A DNA stretch of 64,000 nucleotides from Halobacteriovoraceae bacterium (GCA_020635115.1 JACKAK010000006.1:248001-312000), one strand, 5' to 3'; shown: positions 54,909-63,890, numbered from the stretch's first letter. Translations and numbers: made by a program. The notes: generated from the letters alone by a model not told the origin.

Positions 54909-55166
54909 AACGCTTTATAACATAGTATGAGAGGTTGATTTTATATCTTGTAAAATCTATTCGTTTTCAGATCTATAAATGTATTAAATTTACACAAAAA
55001 ATCCTCAAATTCGAAAACTATGCTTTTCAATAAAGGCAGTTAAGCTAAATAGGGAATAAAAATACTCATATTCAGAATTCTTATATTGATGCACTATGGA
55101 GTTAATATTTAATTCAAGTGTTTTAAACTCAAATGGGTATAACTAGAATTGACCAACGGAGGGTCT

Positions 55167-55616
55167 ATGAAGCAGATTGTGTTCACTCTTTTTCTCATTC
55201 AATCCTTTAACCTCTTTGCAGACTGTGCCATGCAGGGCCTATATTCTGCCAAAGAAAAATATCTACTCTTCGGATCACAGTCAGTTGAATTATCAGATAC
55301 CTATCCCTTAGAGTGCCAACCAGGAAATAGACATCCTAATGCCAATATTCAAGATCAACTTATCGAAGCTCGAAATAAACTTAAAAATTTAAACTTAACT
55401 TATGTCAAAGCAAAATCAGCATTAAATGAACTTAAGAGATCTTGTGGTAATGATGATTCGACCACAAAAAATGTACGCAGAAGAGCACAATACTACCTAT
55501 CGAAACTAAAAAAAGAACATCAAGATTTTTATCAGGGAAAACATTCAATATACTCTAAGTATATAGATTGTTTTAATTATTACGGGGTTTCTCCTACTGC
55601 TTTTATTGATATATGA
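55167..55616 (+). CDS. Small secreted cysteine-containing protein
   Basis: GGAGGG just upstream sets the ATG at 55167 rather than a TTG at 55149. 149 residues with a signal peptide (MKQIVFTLFLIQSFNLFA), four cysteines (DCAMQ, ECQPG, SCGND, DCFNYY) and a helical middle with coiled-coil character. Secretion and paired cysteines suggest a periplasmic or extracellular protein. No known family. Confidence 0.6.
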   Translation: MKQIVFTLFLIQSFNLFADCAMQGLYSAKEKYLLFGSQSVELSDTYPLECQPGNRHPNANIQDQLIEARNKLKNLNLTYVKAKSALNELKRSCGNDDSTTKNVRRRAQYYLSKLKKEHQDFYQGKHSIYSKYIDCFNYYGVSPTAFIDI

Positions 55617-55634
55617 ACTACTCCAACTAATCAG

Positions 55635-56020
55635 CTAGGCCGATATAGTTTGAGTTTCGCGCTTCATCGCCGAAACCCATGTTTCAACTCCACGCATGGC
55701 CTGCTCCAGACCATTGTTTTTTAAACTTTCAATTAACATTACCAAGGCCGCATTTTGATCTCGATCTAAGGTAAATCCACAATGATTACAAATATGAATT
55801 CGATCCGAAAGCGTCTTTTTTGTTATTTTTCCGCAACAAGAACATCTCTGAGTTGGCTTAAGCTTCCTCGTATTGTGCACTTCAAGCTGAATACCAGCTT
55901 CCTCCGCTTTGTATTCAATCATCTGCGCAAAGATTCCCATTCCGTGATTTAATATATTTCTATTTAATCCTGATTTTTGTTTAACCCTCTTTCCAGGTTT
56001 TTCAACTGTCCGCTGAATGA
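55635..56020 (-). pseudogene. TnpB (IS605 OrfB) C-terminal remnant 1
   Basis: The frame includes KSGLNRNILNHGMGIFAQMI before the ATG at 55940 and ends with the TnpB zinc ribbon, CSCCGKITKKTLSDRIHICNHCG, and RDQNAALVML, which carries the last RuvC aspartate. Only about 125 residues of about 400 remain, so it lacks most of the nuclease. TnpB is the RNA-guided endonuclease of IS200/IS605 elements. It begins directly after the stop of remnant 2. Confidence 0.85.
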
Positions 56021-56023
56021 AAC

Positions 56024-56425
56024 TTACCCAAAACTACTCACGTAATTCTGGTGTTCATTTCCTAGTTCATCGATGCTGGTTTTATCTTTAGATAGTTTCC
56101 AAAGATCAATTGCCGTCATCTCCTTAGGCGTAAATTCCGAGGCAGCTCCCCGTATTCTATGATTAACAAAACTTTCTAAGTTAATTGCCGCGTTTAAATC
56201 TCTGTCAATATCCAATCCACAGTGGGAACACTTATACCTTCTGTCTTTAAGCTTCAAGTCATTCTTGATCTTGCCACATCGGCCACACTTTTTTGAGCTT
56301 GGATAAAATCTATCCGCCACAAAAAGGACATTGTCGTTAAGAGCTGATTTATATTCCAATTGTCTTCTCAACTCATAAAAACCTAGATCACTGATTGCTC
56401 GGGCAAGCTTGTGGGTAAGTCGTCG
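56024..56425 (-). pseudogene. TnpB (IS605 OrfB) C-terminal remnant 2
   Basis: In-frame codons from about 56425 (RRLTHKLARAISDLGFYELRRQLEYK) lead into a zinc ribbon (CGRCGKIKNDLKLKDRRYKCSHCG) and DIDRDLNAAINL with the RuvC III aspartate. It differs clearly from remnant 1, so it comes from a different element and not a tandem duplication. The N-terminal two thirds is missing, cut off at the IS66 piece. Confidence 0.85.
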
Positions 56426-56440
56426 ACACTACCCGTTGGT

Positions 56441-56759
56441 TTAGGCAATTTTTTCTGATTGTTGGTTTTTGTATTCGGCCGGAGTAAAAATGGATTGATT
56501 TTGGTGGATAGCAAAAACTATTTCTTTAAAATATTCTCTCGGATTCACTTTATTCAATTTACAGGATTCAACTAAAGAAAAAAGAATTGAGTTCGTCTTT
56601 GCCCCTCTTTTTGAATGAGTTCCATACCAGGTTTTTCTCCCTATCACAGGTGATCTTAATAATCTCTCTTGTGAGTTATTATCAATCGACACGTCTTGAT
56701 AATTTGTAAACCTCGTTAATTCATCTAAGTTTTTAATTAAATTATCCATCGCTTTAACT
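56441..56759 (-). pseudogene. IS66-family TnpC C-terminal fragment
   Basis: The sequence ...YQDVSIDNNSQERLLRSPVIGRKTWYGTHSKRGAKTNSILFSLVESCKLNKVNPREYF is the last part of IS66 TnpC (DNNxxER, GRKNW, GA, SLIETCKLNGLNP). Its 5' side runs straight into the IS3 element end at 56760, so that insertion cut it off. The rest of IS66 is not found on the far side. Confidence 0.88.
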
Positions 56760-56786
56760 TGACCTTAAACCATTGACTAGTCCAGT

Positions 56787-57644
56787 CTAAAGGTGAGTTG
56801 CACTGAGTCTGTGTTGTACATCTTCTCGTTCCTTTTTGACAAATTCTTTAGGTGTTAAATATTTTAATGAACTGTGTATTCTCTCTTCATTGTATTCTTT
56901 TCTCCAGCTTTCAATTACAACTCGTGCCTCTGCCAATGTAGAAAACCAATTTTGATTTAGACATTCATCTCGAAAACTACCATTAAAACTTTCAATATAA
57001 GCATTATCAGTTGGTTTTCCTGGACGAGTAAAATCTATTTCAATATTATTCCTGTAACTCCACACCAACATGGCCTTAGATGTAAATTCAGGCCCATTAT
57101 CTACTTGAATTCTTTTTGGTTTTCCATGTTCATTTATCATACGATCAAGTTCTTTGGTTACAATTATTCCTGAGATTGAATGGTCAATATAAAAACCTGG
57201 GGAATACCTTGTGAAATGATCTATAACTGTCAATATTCTAATCTTTCTTGAGTTTGCAAGTGAGTCTGAAACAAAATCCATAGACCAAACTTCGCCCCCC
57301 TTCGATACCGAAGGTTTTACTATCCGTGGAAAAAATTGTTTTTTCTTTTTTCGTTTCAATTTTAAAGAAAATCCCTGCTCAAAATAAATTCTTTGGGTTC
57401 TCTTGCGATTACGAACTATTCCTTCTCAATTTAGAATCACATGAACTCGTGGATATCCAAATCTTCGATGTTTATGAACAATTTGTTGCATTCTATTAAT
57501 AACAATTTGGTCATTCTTAACCAAAGTTAATTCATATCGATAACTTGATCTGTTAAAATCTAAAACTTGGCACGAATGCCGCTCACTGACCCCAAACTTA
57601 TCAATGAGCATTTTAGCTGCATTTTTCTTTTGTTTGGGCCTCAA
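56787..57644 (-). pseudogene. IS3 transposase OrfB, interrupted by a stop codon
   Basis: The full DDE core is present: WSMDFVSD, IQVDNGPEF and AYIESFNG carry the three acidic residues, with the ending RIHSSLKYLTPKEF. The N-terminal HTH_21 part (RRFGYPRVHVIL) lies in the same frame but is separated by a TGA at 57428-57426, probably CGA originally. The frame resumes with GIVRNRKRTQRIY. Without suppression the transposase would be truncated. Confidence 0.88.
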
Positions 57645-57905
57645 AAGTTTCCCTTGGCAACTTCCTTGAGCATTTGGTTATCTAAACTTAAATCAGCAAC
57701 GAGTCGTTTTAAACGTCGATTCTCCTCTTCAAGACTTCTTAGTTTTTTAGCATCAGATACCTGTATCCCGTGATATTTTTTTTCATTTATGAACTGTTTG
57801 CTCGCCCATTCCATATTTGCGTCCAAGTTCTTTTGCTGGAATTCCCGATTCATATTCCTTCAAAATTCTGAAAATCACTTCTTCTGAAAATTTTTTACCT
57901 TTCAT
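57641..57905 (-). pseudogene. IS3 OrfA, frameshifted
   Basis: AAGGAGA precedes the ATG at 57905 (MKGKKFSEEVIFRILKEYES...), giving the first half of the usual OrfA helix-turn-helix. The frame is lost near 57805-57815, at TGAAAAAAAA, where the expected WKKKYHGI would follow. The second half then continues as VSDAKKLRSLEEENRRLKRLVADL, the leucine-zipper end of OrfA. Its stop overlaps the orfB start by 4 bases (TTGA). Confidence 0.8.
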
Positions 57906-57986
57906 TTTATTGTCTCCTTGTTTTATTTTTAACACAGTGAGACTCACTCTGAGAATGGACTAAATTTTGGTTTTAAGGTCAGATGC

Positions 57987-58110
57987 ACCTATATGCCAGT
58001 AAGTGCTGAGCATAAAGTTTCTGGCGAATGCAAAAGATTTAATGATTCTTGTAATGGGGACATGTATGAGATAACTGAAAAATGTACAGATATCGTAACT
58101 AACAAGAATT
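57987..58110 (+). pseudogene. 3' fragment of a lost gene beside the IS3 element
   Basis: From the IS3 end an open frame of about 40 codons (TYMPVSAEHKVSGECK...GDMYEITEKCTDIVTNKN) runs to a TAA. Four cysteines in 40 residues suggest the tail of a secreted, disulfide-bonded protein. It has no start or ribosome site of its own. Probably the remains of a gene cut by the insertion, but it is too short to be certain. Confidence 0.35.
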
Positions 58111-58336
58111 AAGTTGATTTTGGTTTACAAAAATTCGCGACTTTTGCCTAATTTAAGAGGGAATCATGAAGAAGAGATTTAAAAATAAAAAATATCCACG
58201 TTCTTTTCATTATAACATTCTCTGAAGGGCCTTAGAATAATGCTAAGTCTATGTTTAATGGTGTCAGACATTGAGATGTGTTGAGTTTTTATAACACTAG
58301 CCTTTTCTTCCTCATTTTTTATATCACTTTTTTCAT

Positions 58337-58660
58337 TCATGCACTTTTTCTTTTTTTAAAAATAACTTTAACAGTAGCTTCTCCCCCCAGTAGATTCAGG
58401 TAATCTAATAACTTCTCAATGCTAATATTTGAAATTTTTCCATTTAAAAGTTCACTTACTCTTGGTTGTGGTTTGTCTAGAAGTTTTTCCAGTTCTCTTG
58501 AGGTGATTTTGTTTTTCTCAATCTCTTTAATTATTTTGCTGTGAATTTCTGCTTTTACTTTTATAGACGAGCAGGCCTCGTTGTTTAGGCCCAGATCATC
58601 GAGAACGCTTCCTTTTGAAGTGTGCGAAATAATTGATTTACTTTTCTTTGTCTCTTTCAT
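58337..58660 (-). CDS. higA: HigA-like XRE antitoxin
   Basis: 107 residues. The C-terminal half, KNKITSRELEKLLDKPQPRVSELLNGKISNISIEKLLDYLNLLGG, is a helix-turn-helix of the HTH_37/HigA type, followed by a short strand (VKVIFKKRK). It begins 11 bases after the toxin-like gene, in the toxin-first order typical of higBA. It should bind and neutralise the toxin and repress the operon through the repeats at 59041-59079. Confidence 0.8.
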   Translation of the reverse strand: MKETKKSKSIISHTSKGSVLDDLGLNNEACSSIKVKAEIHSKIIKEIEKNKITSRELEKLLDKPQPRVSELLNGKISNISIEKLLDYLNLLGGEATVKVIFKKRKSA

Positions 58661-58671
58661 GGTATTTCCTA

Positions 58672-59007
58672 TTATTGAATTCCTAACTCTTTTTTTAATT
58701 CTTTTAATCTACTTTGCGCTAAAGCAATGTCTTTTTGTGGAGTTTTATTACTTTTCTTTTCAAAGCTATGGAGCACATAGATTGAATCTTTTATCTTTAC
58801 GTAGTAAATAACTCTGTACCAAGAAGACTTATCCCTATCCCTTAATTCATAAACTCCTTGGTTAATCGATTTCATGGGTTTCGAATCAAGTGGTCTTTCC
58901 CCTGTTTGGAGCCTATGAAGTTCATAGCCCAAATTCTGTTTGATTTCGTCAGGGAATTCCTTAAGTTTATCTAACGAATCGCCTAACCAACTAACTTTTT
59001 TGAGCAT
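58672..59007 (-). CDS. higB: HigB/Gp49-like toxin
   Basis: The ATG at 59007 follows GGAGGG; in-frame codons upstream to 59220 cover the promoter and are not likely translated. 111 residues match the phage Gp49/HigB family: LDKLKEFPDEIKQNLGYELHRLQTGERP, then VYELRDRDKSSWYRVIYYV and VLHSFEKKSNKTPQKDIALAQSRL. Family members are ribosome-dependent mRNA interferases. The basic and tyrosine residues in YRVIYY and HSFEKK are where active-site residues lie. Confidence 0.85.
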   Translation of the reverse strand: MLKKVSWLGDSLDKLKEFPDEIKQNLGYELHRLQTGERPLDSKPMKSINQGVYELRDRDKSSWYRVIYYVKIKDSIYVLHSFEKKSNKTPQKDIALAQSRLKELKKELGIQ

Positions 59008-59040
59008 TATTACCCTCCAATGGAACACATACTTTATCAT

Positions 59041-59079
59041 GTATACAATATAATGTATACAATATAATGTATGCACAAT
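59041..59079 (-). promoter_or_regulatory. Tandem-repeat operator of the HigBA-like operon
   Basis: The 14-base unit GTATACAATATAAT occurs twice back to back (59041-59054, 59055-59068) with a third partial copy (GTATGCACAATA). Each contains the palindrome GTATAC. On the minus strand the same stretch supplies TATATT-like -10 sequences 30-60 bases before the toxin start, so bound antitoxin would block transcription. Confidence 0.65.
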
Positions 59080-59207
59080 AGCCATGTTTATACGTAAAAT
59101 TAGATAGTTGAGCTTTGTGAGGTTATTTTTTATTTTTTTCTGCTTTCTGAAAATTTCGAATTTTTGGCCTGTACTCAGTACAGGTTTATTTGTTTTCACC
59201 CCAGAAC

Positions 59208-59260
59208 CAATACACCCCATTTAGGTAATACATTAGGTATTGCCTAAATGGGGTGTATTG
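59208..59260. repeat. Long near-perfect inverted repeat (hairpin)
   Basis: CAATACACCCCATTTAGG (59208-59225) is the exact reverse complement of 59243-59260. The stem continues inwards through a T-G wobble and AATAC/GTATT, leaving a loop of 5 bases (ATTAG). The right arm is also the first codons of the IS200 TnpA fragment. It may be a recombination scar or an IS200/IS605-type terminal hairpin. Confidence 0.8.
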
Positions 59261-59470
59261 ATATCTTTAAATCCAAAGACTCAGCCTTCAAAGTTGATAA
59301 ACAATCTAAAAACAGTATCGTCTAGAAGAATCAGTAAAGAATTTAGCGAACATGTAAAAAAATATCTCTGGAAGGATGCTTTTTGGTCAAGATCGTATTG
59401 TATTATAAGTGTTGATGGCGCTCCAATAAGTGTTTTGAAGCAATATATCGAGCAGCAGGGGCAGGATTAA
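59240..59470 (+). pseudogene. IS200/IS605 TnpA (Y1 transposase) C-terminal fragment
   Basis: The frame reads VLISLNPKTQPSKLINNLKTVSSRRISKEF...YLWKDAFWSRSYCIISVDGAPISVLKQYIEQQ. This is the second half of a Y1 transposase; the Tyr in KQYIEQQ is the catalytic residue. The N-terminal part and the HUH motif are missing, replaced by the inverted repeat. TnpB remnants lie 3 kb away and may or may not derive from the same element. Confidence 0.88.
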
Positions 59471-59506
59471 AGAGTTAATTTCTCGCCTAAGGGCAACAAA
59501 TTTCAC

Positions 59507-59536
59507 CTCCAACTAAATTAGAAAATATAGTTGGAG
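59507..59536. repeat. Small perfect hairpin after the TnpA fragment
   Basis: CTCCAACTA (59507-59515) and TAGTTGGAG (59528-59536) form a 9-base stem around a 12-base AT-rich loop. No T-run follows on either strand, so it is not a clear terminator. The half site CTCCAACTAA recurs at 55620 beside TnpB remnant 1, so it may be the right-end hairpin of an IS200/IS605 element. Confidence 0.5.
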
Positions 59537-59558
59537 TACTATTGGTTATATTGATAGA

Positions 59559-61115
59559 TCACTTTCTAAAAAAACAACCTATTGACTCTTTGTTTCTTTG
59601 AGAGGCCTGCAAAACTTCATGCCCTACTTCGACAGCATTTCTGAGACCAATTAAGGAATCGTGAAGGGCAACGTTTTTATAAAACCTCTCTATTTCATCT
59701 TTGAGTTCTCTAAACATTGCACTTGCCCTGGCCAGGCGATTAGAAGTTCTTGTGAGGCCTACATAATTCCACATAGTTTGTTTTAAAGTAAGCCAGTCTT
59801 GTTGAACAAGCGCCAAATCAATTTCACCATGGACGAGATTCCATTCTTTAATTTCAATTTCTGAGAAAAATTCATCTTCCAAATTCTCTAAAATATCTAT
59901 TGCGGCAATATAACCCCAGGTTAGTCCCTCAAGTAAAGAAGTCGAAGCGAGTCGATTCGCCCCATGAAGACCTGTACAAGCAACTTCTCCTACTGCGTAT
60001 AAACCTTCTAAATCAGTTTTTCCATTTAAATCAGTTCTTACCCCTCCACATGTATAATGGGCCGAAGGAACAACTGGAATGGGTTCTTTTGTGATATCTA
60101 ATTTATATCCCAAACAGTGTTGGTAGATAGTTGGAAATCTGGATTTGATCCATTTTGCATTTTTTCCTGAAATATCTAAATAAACACATTCGTGTCTTGT
60201 TTCGATAATTTCTTCAGCGATTGCTCTAGCAACAATATCACGAGGAGCGAGTTCTCTGTCTGGATGATAGGATTTCATAAATTCATTTCCATCACTATTG
60301 ATAAGAATTCCCCCCTCCCCTCGCATAGCCTCGCTTATGAGAAATCTTCTATGTGATGATCGATCAAAAAATGTAGTCGGATGAAACTGAACAAACTCCA
60401 TATTTATAAGAGAAGCACCTGCTCTTTTGGCCATCGCATGTCCATCCCCTCTGGCCCCTTCTGAGTTGGAATGATGAAGGTAAAGAGATCCAATTCCACC
60501 TGTGGCCAGTACTGTTTGTTTCGAGATGGCCTTGATAACCTCTCCTGTTTTTTGATTAAGAATATAGGCCCCAACAACTTTTCTTTTAAGATACCTTTGT
60601 TGTAAATGTACTCCATGGTGAGTGGGAGTGATGAGATCAATCGCAGTATGACCAGTTAAGAGAGAGACATTTGGAAAACGTTTTCTATTATTTAAATAAT
60701 TAAGAAGTGAAATTTGAATTTCTTTTCCTGTAAAATCCCCTTTATAGATAATCCTTTTTTTTGAGTGGGCCGCTTCCTTTGTAAAAGAGAGTTTTTCATT
60801 TTTCTTCACAAAATTCGTTTGGGCCTTATCTAATAGTATTTCTTTTAAGATTTCCCCTGATCTTTGGGCCAATAATTTTGAAGCTTCCTTGTTATGGGTG
60901 TACGAGCTGGCCTTGGCAATGTCATCCTCCAGTAGAGGGTCAAATTCAGGAGTATAAATAATTCCACCTTGGGCCCAAAAGGTATTTGATTCTTCTGGTT
61001 CATTGGCCCTTGTGACGATACCAACATTTGCCCCCGCCTCAGCTACCTTTATTGCAGCAGTTAGTCCAGCAATGCCACAACCAATTATAAGACAATCAAA
61101 TTTATAAACACTCAT
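59559..61115 (-). CDS. nadB: L-aspartate oxidase NadB
   Basis: 518 residues. It oxidises L-aspartate to iminoaspartate with FAD, the first step of NAD synthesis. Visible motifs are the FAD-binding GCGIAGLTAAIKVAEAG, FWAQGGIIY (in place of YAQGGI), a central ATGGIGSLY, HPTTFF, MRGEGGILI and GLHGANRLASTSLLEGL. A substrate-binding arginine in RDIVARAI is present. The stop overlaps the neighbouring nadC by 4 bases. nadA, needed next in the pathway, is not in the window. Confidence 0.96.
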   Translation of the reverse strand: MSVYKFDCLIIGCGIAGLTAAIKVAEAGANVGIVTRANEPEESNTFWAQGGIIYTPEFDPLLEDDIAKASSYTHNKEASKLLAQRSGEILKEILLDKAQTNFVKKNEKLSFTKEAAHSKKRIIYKGDFTGKEIQISLLNYLNNRKRFPNVSLLTGHTAIDLITPTHHGVHLQQRYLKRKVVGAYILNQKTGEVIKAISKQTVLATGGIGSLYLHHSNSEGARGDGHAMAKRAGASLINMEFVQFHPTTFFDRSSHRRFLISEAMRGEGGILINSDGNEFMKSYHPDRELAPRDIVARAIAEEIIETRHECVYLDISGKNAKWIKSRFPTIYQHCLGYKLDITKEPIPVVPSAHYTCGGVRTDLNGKTDLEGLYAVGEVACTGLHGANRLASTSLLEGLTWGYIAAIDILENLEDEFFSEIEIKEWNLVHGEIDLALVQQDWLTLKQTMWNYVGLTRTSNRLARASAMFRELKDEIERFYKNVALHDSLIGLRNAVEVGHEVLQASQRNKESIGCFFRK

Positions 61116-61978
61116 TTATATCTCTCGTATTTAAAGGAAAGATCCACTGGACCCGCACCATAAGTTAATTGACCGATGCTTATAGCATCAACCCCTTCTA
61201 TAATATATTGATCAATATTGTTAGTGTTCACTCCTCCTGAAACTTCATAGGTCACTCCTTCTTTTTTTATTTTTATCGCCTCTTTAATTTGATCAGGAGT
61301 AAAATTATCTAGCATAATATGTTTTATATTCAACTTGTTAACCACTTCTAATTCAGTAAGGTCATGTACCTCAATTTCAACTGGAGTATAAAATCCGTTG
61401 CAATTTTCAAAAAAAGATAAAGCATCTTCAATACTTCCAAAAAATGATTTATGATTATCTTTAATCATCCACACATCATTTTGTCCGAGTCTATGATTAA
61501 ACCCACCACCGATAACTACAGAATATTTTTCAAGAGATCTTAGCCCAGGAGTTGTCTTTCTAGTATCTAATATTTTAATATCCTTATTTTCTAATTTTTT
61601 AACAAACTTTTGAGTTAGTGTTGCTATCGATGAAGATTTTTGTAATAAATTAAGTGCTATTCGCTCACCCGTTAAGGCCACGTTAAAAGGTAAATCAAAT
61701 TCAAAGACTTTAATCTTTTGACCGTCTTGTATTTCAAAATCTTTTCCCTCTGCGGACAGAAACTTTTGATAATTTAATTTATCTTCAAGAAGGTAGTTAA
61801 ATGCTTCGAAAAAAAAAGGAAGGCCAGCAAGTCTTAAATTCGATTTAGCATACAAAGAACAACAAACTTTATCGTTAGGAATTTTGAAATTGTAGAGAAG
61901 GTTCCTTTGAAGATCGTCCTCCCGAAAGAAAAAATTTAAAGACTCTTCTATAGACTTACCGAAAAGGCCAGCATTCAC
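61112..61978 (-). CDS. nadC: Quinolinate phosphoribosyltransferase NadC
   Basis: 288 residues, the usual size. The enzyme condenses quinolinate with PRPP to give nicotinate mononucleotide. The family core ILDTRKTTPGLRSLEKYSVVIGGGFNHR followed by VWMIKDNH is complete, as are ERIALNLLQKSSSIAT and EVSGGVNTNNI. AAGGAG precedes a GTG start. It is the first gene of a nadC-nadB pair and lacks a nearby NadR or NrtR operator that I can recognise. Confidence 0.96.
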   Translation of the reverse strand: MNAGLFGKSIEESLNFFFREDDLQRNLLYNFKIPNDKVCCSLYAKSNLRLAGLPFFFEAFNYLLEDKLNYQKFLSAEGKDFEIQDGQKIKVFEFDLPFNVALTGERIALNLLQKSSSIATLTQKFVKKLENKDIKILDTRKTTPGLRSLEKYSVVIGGGFNHRLGQNDVWMIKDNHKSFFGSIEDALSFFENCNGFYTPVEIEVHDLTELEVVNKLNIKHIMLDNFTPDQIKEAIKIKKEGVTYEVSGGVNTNNIDQYIIEGVDAISIGQLTYGAGPVDLSFKYERYK

Positions 61979-62076
61979 TTTTTTCTCCTTAAAAATTAAT
62001 TCTAGTACGTGTCATATCTAAATAATGACCATACGTTAAGAAGTTTTTCTTTTTAAAAATTTGCAATATACATTTT

Positions 62077-63210
62077 ATGCAAATAACGCTTATTCATTAT
62101 ATTATTACGATTTGCCTCATGGCCTACGCACTTTGCCATTCAGTAAAGTCAGACCCCTATCCAATGGTCCAGGAATATAAATTCATGAGAGAGAGAATTA
62201 GCATCATTGACAAACGTTACAGCAAAAAGCACGGAGCATTCATAAAAAGTTTTATCATTGGGGACAAAACTGATCTCCCTCCAAAGTATATTAAACAACA
62301 TAAAGTTCTCCACTTGTCTCATCTTATGACTCCATCTGGTTTGCATTTAGGAATCATCTTTTTCGGACTAGGCCCCTTTATAGGATTTTTTAGAAATCAA
62401 AAATCAATTTTTGGACTTTTCATTTGCGGTGCCTTTCAATTTCTTCCAGGTCTTTATTCTATTAAGCGAGTGGCCATGCTTAAAATCTTGACTCTTCTTC
62501 TAACAAAAAAAGTAAAAGATAGATTAAATATCATTTTTCCCCTCTTTATCTCCTCGATGATTTTAAATTATTTAATTACTAAAGAAAGTATTTCTATGAC
62601 TAGTTTTAGTTTATCCTATGCATTTTTAGGTATTTTTTATTTTTCGAAATTTGAAACCACAATTCCCACTTATTTTAATATAATACTTATGCAAATAATT
62701 CTTTTTTCCATGATGGAACAAAGTTTTTATCCCTTAAGTATTATTTTTATGGGATTTATAATGTTCGTCTTTTCATTTCTTTTTTCCTTTTTACTTTTTG
62801 ATTTTCTGTTTTTGCCCTATTTAAATTTGTCATTTATTTCTATTAATCTCATTGATGCTTATTTGAGTATCATCAAATATAGCAGTCAAATGACACAACA
62901 ATTTGGACTTATAGTCTTATCCTACACAATTTTACCTTCTATACTTTCAATTATTGCACGAAAAAAAAGATTGTTTTTTCTTTCATTATTTCTTTATAGC
63001 GAAAATATTTACAACTTACCTTTAAATTACATTCACCGAAAACCTGTCTCAAAACACTTTGCGGGTTACCCCTTTGATATGATTAAGACATTTTCCCCTA
63101 CAAAAAAGGGATATAAAGTAGAATATACAAATCAGCAACGTTGCTATTTCTACATCCTTCGCTTTGAGAGAGACGTAAAATGCCTAAATATTAAACCAAG
63201 TAAAGACTAG
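62077..63210 (+). CDS. ComEC/Rec2 core-like polytopic membrane protein
   Basis: 377 residues with seven or more hydrophobic helices. LSHLMTPSGLHLGIIFF near residue 82 matches the ComEC competence-domain signature HLLAISGLHVG. Full ComEC (about 700-800 residues) also has an N-terminal OB-like domain and a C-terminal metallo-beta-lactamase nuclease domain; both are absent here, leaving the channel core. It has a basic loop (KSDPYPMVQEYKFMRERIS) before it. It may be a reduced DNA-uptake channel or a relative with another substrate. It stands alone in transcription. Confidence 0.65.
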   Translation: MQITLIHYIITICLMAYALCHSVKSDPYPMVQEYKFMRERISIIDKRYSKKHGAFIKSFIIGDKTDLPPKYIKQHKVLHLSHLMTPSGLHLGIIFFGLGPFIGFFRNQKSIFGLFICGAFQFLPGLYSIKRVAMLKILTLLLTKKVKDRLNIIFPLFISSMILNYLITKESISMTSFSLSYAFLGIFYFSKFETTIPTYFNIILMQIILFSMMEQSFYPLSIIFMGFIMFVFSFLFSFLLFDFLFLPYLNLSFISINLIDAYLSIIKYSSQMTQQFGLIVLSYTILPSILSIIARKKRLFFLSLFLYSENIYNLPLNYIHRKPVSKHFAGYPFDMIKTFSPTKKGYKVEYTNQQRCYFYILRFERDVKCLNIKPSKD

Positions 63211-63440
63211 TAATATAAAGATCTTACACGTCAAGACCAATTATTATGGCCACAAATATCAAGTTTTAATTTATTTTTGGAATCATCAAATTGAGAAATA
63301 ATTCGTTTTTTTGATATCCCAAATGATTAATAATACTCATCTTGGGCAATCTTATAATTCATTTTTTGTCTCATATGGTTCTGCCCAATCTATAATGGGC
63401 CTAAGGAATGGATTGCTTATTAGTAATTAAAGGATGTACC

Positions 63441-63851
63441 ATGAATATTGACGAATCTATTGTTCTTAAAAAGGCCTTAGTTGTAGATGATGACCCTTCA
63501 TCTCTTCTCATTATGGAACATGTTCTAGAGAAGTATGATGTAAATGTTATTACTGCAAATAACGGACAAGAGGCCATCGAAAGGTTAAAGACCGACAAGG
63601 ACTTCGACATAATTATTACAGACGTTATAATGCCTGTAATGAATGGAGTAGATCTTTGTTCACATCTGAATCATTCATTTCCAATACTGGTTATCTCAAG
63701 TGATGAGAGTGTTGAGGAGATGGATGAGATTGCAGAGTTTAGTGATGCTTACATTGATAAACATCGAACGAAAGAATTTCTTTTGAAAGCATCAAAAGCT
63801 GCGATTCAAAGATGGCAAGATGGAAATCACCATTTATTAAAATCAGCATAA
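63441..63851 (+). CDS. CheY-like response regulator
   Basis: AAAGGA lies 6 bases before the ATG at 63441, preferred over the ATG at 63408. 136 residues, one receiver domain: LVVDDD, acceptor Asp in IIITDVIMPVMNG, ISSDES for the switch serine, and a lysine in DAYIDKHRTKEF. No output domain; the C-terminal tail is short. It is not near a kinase gene, so its partner is unknown. A strong terminator follows. Confidence 0.9.
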   Translation: MNIDESIVLKKALVVDDDPSSLLIMEHVLEKYDVNVITANNGQEAIERLKTDKDFDIIITDVIMPVMNGVDLCSHLNHSFPILVISSDESVEEMDEIAEFSDAYIDKHRTKEFLLKASKAAIQRWQDGNHHLLKSA

Positions 63852-63890
63852 CGATTCTCACCCCACCCCTGTGAGATCCCCTCAATAAAG

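Larger units (their letters stand above)
56760..57981 (-). mobile_element. IS3-family insertion sequence, about 1.22 kb, inactive
   Basis: The ends TGACCTTAAACCATTGACTAGTCCA (from 56760, plus strand) and TGACCTTAAAACCAAAATTTAGTCCA (from 57981, minus strand) form long imperfect inverted repeats that start with TG, as in IS3. Inside are orfA and orfB on the minus strand, both broken. No target-site duplication is seen (ACT against GAT). Confidence 0.85.

Noticed and set aside
58145..58205. Short frame of about 19 codons (MKKRFKNKKYPRSFHYNIL) after GAGGGAATC
   Set aside because: It has a possible ribosome site but is too short and too low in complexity to claim as a gene without conservation data.
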